Assembly: GCA_947495775.1 (NCBI GenBank)
Contig: CANMAQ010000008.1
Coordinates: 1 to 64,000, forward strand
DNA length: 64,000 nucleotides
Source of the DNA: Jejuia algarum
GTDB lineage: Bacteria; Bacteroidota; Bacteroidia; Flavobacteriales; Flavobacteriaceae
Direction of reading: 5' to 3'
In this document: piece by piece, positions 61,154 to 64,000 of the stretch
Layout: each line of letters starts with the position of its first letter
Position numbering within the stretch: the first letter of the stretch is position 1
The notes under the pieces: generated by a model
What the model was told of the DNA's origin: nothing
The model's input: the letters and a program-made list of their open reading frames with translations, nothing else
The model's database searches: none
Program-made: the position numbers and the translations under genes

Positions 61154-63495
61154 TACCTAACAACTAATAACTTGATCACTTTAGTTTCAAAAGCATCTAA
61201 ATCGGAAAGCATGATCAAATACACGCCAGAAGTCACGACATTATTAGCCAAATTTTTACCATTCCAAAAAGCAGTCCCTCCGTCTATTTCCAAATTAAAT
61301 CCGTTAAACCTTCTATTGGTACCAGACTGTGCTTCTGCAACAAGATTTCCTTCAATATCTACAATCTTAATATTGATGTTATCGGCAAGGTCTGTAATTT
61401 TAACTCGCTCTTCTGTGATATTAAAACCAGGTCTCACAGGATTAGGATAAGCCCTAGAACTTGAAAAATCTTCACGTGTTCCTGTCCCACCTGTTGTAAA
61501 AGATAGCAAGCCTTTATCTGTAGCGATGTAAACTTCTCCTGTAGATAAATCTACAGAAACATCATTCACAAAATTAGATGGTAATGGCGAATTATCTTTT
61601 GTGAAATGAAAAATTGTATTTTGTCCATCGGGAGAAAAATAAAAAAGCCCAGCTCCCAATGTTGCGACCCATTTATTATTAGCTCCGTCAACTTCTATAT
61701 CCGTTATCAGCTGTTCAAAAAGCAACTCTGCCGCCCCATCCTCCTGGGCTATTATAATTTCTTCTGCTCTTGCGCCGTCATCAAAAATAGCAGAGGCATT
61801 AAATAGCACGCGTAAACCACTTAAAGTTCCTATCCATAATTGATTCTCATTATCTAAGGCTATAGTTCTCACCCAACCATTAGGAATATTATCGTCTTCT
61901 GCTAAACTCTTAATTTGTGGTGGGTTGCTATTTTCATTAAAAGCAACTACGCCGCCTCCAATAGAACTTATAAATTTGGTACCAGTAGTATTATCAATTT
62001 CAATTCGTGTAAAACCACTACTATCAAAAGGACGACCTATAGCACTACTAATATCATAGTTCACCCAAGTATTTGTTGAAGGATCATACGATTTCAAAGG
62101 GTCTATAACCAAATTTGTGGTGGTCCATAAAAGGCCGTCTTCATCAAAAGCCGTATTACCAACCCTTATATCATTAGTTATTCTTTCTGGATCATTCTCT
62201 GACACTAAAGGCCTTAAGTTACTATTACTTTCGTTATAAAGTACAGACGGAATACCTTCATTAAGCTCTAAAAGCCCACTAAAATAAGAACTTACAAATA
62301 CCTGATTCCTGTCAAAAGGGTTAACCGTTATTCCATTAAGGCATTGTGCCCCAAAAACCTCACTAAAATTTGTATTGCCCCATGTCCCATCCGTCAAACG
62401 GCTAAAACCTCTACTGTTAAGAGGGAAAGGATTTAAAAATGTTGTATATTCTCCATAAGTTACCCAAACCTCTCCTTGCTCTGCCGTAACGGCAAAAGGA
62501 ATATTTAAAAGAGGGCTATCAGGGTGAAGTTCCTCAAAAACACTAACATCTTCTAAGCTTGTTTTTAGCACTCCAAAATCTCTAGTCCCCACATATACAG
62601 AACCTGAAACTAAAACAGCTGACGAAAACACAGTATCAAAGGCTTCTGTCGTGGGTACCCGTGCTCTAAGTTGAAAATCTGTATCGTAAATAAAAACGAT
62701 ATTAGATGTTGCCACCGAAAGATTCCCATTTTCTGCACTAAGCGTATTAGGAGGTGTTAAAAATGTCACTAATCGCGTAAGCACCTCATTACTAAAATCG
62801 TATAACGTTCTATTAGATCCCAATGCATATAATCTATCTCCATTAGTTTCTATAGCCGTAAAACTTTGCGCGTTTACAAGGGACCAGTTATTAAAATCTA
62901 TCAAACTAGCATTAGAGACTTCTGCCCTTCGTATTCCTGTTACAGAAGAGGCATAAATAAAACCATTAAATAGCGTCGTTTGCGAAACTTGAACTTCGGT
63001 GCCTTGATCTCCTATTAAAAACGTATCGCCAAATTCTAAGCGCTCTAAATTGTATTCTGAAATTCCAAAATCGGTTGCAACATAAACGATATTTTCATTA
63101 ATATTAAAATGGTTTATACGCCGCGCTCCCGGTGCTATATCAAGCTGATTTAAAATATCTACTACAGGTAACACATCAGAATCATCATCGAAAACGATTT
63201 CTATCAACCCGTTACTGTAGCCTATTAATAGTAGTTCGAAGTCTTCACTGTAACTAATAGCTGTAATATCATCGCCAGACAAGCCATTTACAGTAGAAAT
63301 TTCTTCAATTTCGTTGGTAGTTAAATCTAGGGTAAATACCGCATTATCCGACGCTGCAAATAACTTATCGCCATCGCTAACAACCTGCTTCACATTTAAG
63401 TAAGAATAATGCCCTTTCCATGCATCTGAAAAATCTTGAGCAAATTGCAAAAGAGGCAACAAGCCTATTAGTAGAGAGGTAATCGTTTTAAACAT
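61153..63495 (-). CDS. porZ: T9SS component PorZ (two-propeller surface protein)
   Basis: PorZ is a surface-exposed part of the T9SS attachment complex, which helps deliver A-LPS to cargo proteins. This version (780 residues from ATG 63493-63495, MFKTITSLLIGLLP, signal peptide ending FAQ) shows PorZ_N-type propeller sequence (WKGHYSYLNVKQVVSDGDKL, cited in part), further two-component-regulator-like propeller blades (ENQLWIGTLSGLRVL, NNKWVATLGAGLFYF, GEVYIATDKGLLSF) and a T9SS-type C-terminal domain (RAYPNPVRPGFN to VIKLLVVR). The frame extends upstream to 63552, but a -7 element at 63513-63520 lies inside that extension. It is the first gene of porZ-recO-TonB receptor. Confidence 0.85.
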   Translation of the reverse strand: MFKTITSLLIGLLPLLQFAQDFSDAWKGHYSYLNVKQVVSDGDKLFAASDNAVFTLDLTTNEIEEISTVNGLSGDDITAISYSEDFELLLIGYSNGLIEIVFDDDSDVLPVVDILNQLDIAPGARRINHFNINENIVYVATDFGISEYNLERLEFGDTFLIGDQGTEVQVSQTTLFNGFIYASSVTGIRRAEVSNASLIDFNNWSLVNAQSFTAIETNGDRLYALGSNRTLYDFSNEVLTRLVTFLTPPNTLSAENGNLSVATSNIVFIYDTDFQLRARVPTTEAFDTVFSSAVLVSGSVYVGTRDFGVLKTSLEDVSVFEELHPDSPLLNIPFAVTAEQGEVWVTYGEYTTFLNPFPLNSRGFSRLTDGTWGNTNFSEVFGAQCLNGITVNPFDRNQVFVSSYFSGLLELNEGIPSVLYNESNSNLRPLVSENDPERITNDIRVGNTAFDEDGLLWTTTNLVIDPLKSYDPSTNTWVNYDISSAIGRPFDSSGFTRIEIDNTTGTKFISSIGGGVVAFNENSNPPQIKSLAEDDNIPNGWVRTIALDNENQLWIGTLSGLRVLFNASAIFDDGARAEEIIIAQEDGAAELLFEQLITDIEVDGANNKWVATLGAGLFYFSPDGQNTIFHFTKDNSPLPSNFVNDVSVDLSTGEVYIATDKGLLSFTTGGTGTREDFSSSRAYPNPVRPGFNITEERVKITDLADNINIKIVDIEGNLVAEAQSGTNRRFNGFNLEIDGGTAFWNGKNLANNVVTSGVYLIMLSDLDAFETKVIKLLVVR

Positions 63496-63512
63496 AGCAT
63501 TTTTTCTAAGTT

Positions 63513-63520
63513 CAAATATA
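63513..63520 (-). promoter_or_regulatory. -7 element of porZ-recO
   Basis: The minus strand reads TATATTTG, 17 bases before the ATG at 63495. No TTG is found at the proper -33 distance. It lies inside the upstream extension of the porZ frame, supporting the shorter start. Confidence 0.45.
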
Positions 63521-63563
63521 TTTATATCTAACGAGATTTGATTTAAAAACATATACTCAAACT

Positions 63564-63603
63564 AAAAAAACTTCTCTTTCTGAACGAAAAAGAAGCTTTT
63601 TTT
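63564..63603 (-). terminator. Terminator of gdhA
   Basis: On the minus strand CTTCTTTTTC pairs with GAAAGAGAAG (one wobble), extended by A-T pairs, with a 5-base loop, followed by TTTTTTT. It begins within about 16 bases of the gdhA stop. Confidence 0.8.
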
Positions 63604-63618
63604 ATGTAATTCTAACGC

Positions 63619-64000
63619 TTAGACCACACCTTGAGCCAGCATAGCGTCTGCTACTTTTACGAATCCAGCGATATTTGCGCCTTTAACATAATCCACATAG
63701 TTCGTGTCGTCTTTTCCATACTCGATACAAGAATCGTGTATGTCAGACATGATTTCTTTTAGTTTTGTATCGACTTCTTCTCTGGTCCATTTGTAACGTA
63801 ACGAATTTTGTGTCATTTCTAAACCAGAAGTAGCTACACCCCCTGCATTAGAAGCTTTTCCTGGGGCAAACAAAATTTTTGCTTTATGAAATTTAGCAAT
63901 AGCTTCTTTGGTTGAAGGCATATTAGCACCTTCACTTACACAAATACAGCCATTCTCTAATAATGTTTCGGCGGCAGCACCATCAAGTTCATTTTGCGTG
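63619..64000 (-). CDS. gdhA: NADP-specific glutamate dehydrogenase, C-terminal part (partial)
   Basis: Only the last 126 residues lie in the window, and the frame is open at the right edge. TQNELDGAAAETLLENG (cited in part) and CVSEGANMPSTKEAI are characteristic of the NADP-dependent hexameric enzyme, as are FAPGKASNAGGVATSGLEM and the end YVKGANIAGFVKVADAMLAQGVV. It reversibly makes glutamate from 2-oxoglutarate and ammonium and feeds nitrogen into biosynthesis. It reads in the same direction as porZ, with a terminator between them. Confidence 0.95.
   Translation of the reverse strand, partial: TQNELDGAAAETLLENGCICVSEGANMPSTKEAIAKFHKAKILFAPGKASNAGGVATSGLEMTQNSLRYKWTREEVDTKLKEIMSDIHDSCIEYGKDDTNYVDYVKGANIAGFVKVADAMLAQGVV

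Noticed and set aside
1..64000. CRISPR arrays, insertion sequences, prophage clusters, rRNA genes
   Set aside because: No regularly spaced short repeats, transposase or integrase frames, phage structural gene cluster or rRNA sequence is visible. The tail-collar gene stands alone.

Overview
The window is an AT-rich chromosomal segment from a member of the Bacteroidota, almost certainly the family Flavobacteriaceae. Four things point there: Bacteroidota-type promoters (TTG, 17-20 bases, TAnnTTTG) in front of several genes; few recognisable Shine-Dalgarno sequences; several secreted proteins ending in a type IX secretion system (T9SS) sorting domain, plus the T9SS component PorZ; and family-typical genes such as a TonB-dependent receptor with a carboxypeptidase-like N-terminal domain, a DUF2723 membrane protein and a DUF2975/XRE pair. 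I see no insertion sequence, prophage, CRISPR array or rRNA. There is one tRNA gene, tRNA-Gln(UUG).

Layout. 1-2304 (minus): the start of a large repeat adhesin, cut by the window edge, and a secreted tail-collar protein. 2473-7567 (minus): tRNA-Gln and the rimP-nusA-infB operon, with a terminator-like hairpin in the rimP leader. 7768-13406: a DUF2723 glycosyltransferase-like protein and a NodB deacetylase, then convergent genes for a thioredoxin fold without cysteines and a membrane metallophosphoesterase. 13777-24778: a T9SS cargo protein with HYR domains, a FucP-type sugar permease, polA, a YgiQ radical-SAM protein and the Sua5/TsaC tRNA-modification enzyme. 25007-29478: rplM-rpsI-rpsB-tsf-pyrH-frr. 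29533-36971: an outer-membrane barrel, an RND exporter, asnS, rpoN and a PAP2-like membrane protein. 37001-40341 (minus): an outer-membrane protein, a umuC without umuD, a small secreted protein and the XRE/DUF2975 pair. 40483-47438: a biotin locus (bioF, a DUF2007 gene, bioD, bioA, a ketosynthase, and bioB after an inverted ATP-grasp gene). 47507-48578: a small outer-membrane protein and recX. 48798-57826: three tandem T9SS cargo paralogs and two short secreted proteins that share a novel-looking motif. 58020-63495 (minus): porZ, recO and a TonB-dependent receptor. The right edge cuts the 3' end of gdhA.

How the genes work together. Much of the window is core information processing: transcription elongation and translation initiation, ribosomal proteins, elongation and recycling factors, Asn-tRNA synthetase, sigma-54, Pol I, RecO and RecX. 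The biotin genes form one pathway. The ketosynthase beside bioA is a candidate supplier of the pimeloyl chain, because no bioC or bioH is present here. The T9SS theme links PorZ, which works at the cell surface in the secretion machine, with five proteins that carry T9SS-type C-terminal domains. The least explained region is 48.8-57.8 kb, where the paralogs share a conserved central and C-terminal part but differ at the N-terminus, and where the two short genes share the QxGYIWGPLxFPS motif.
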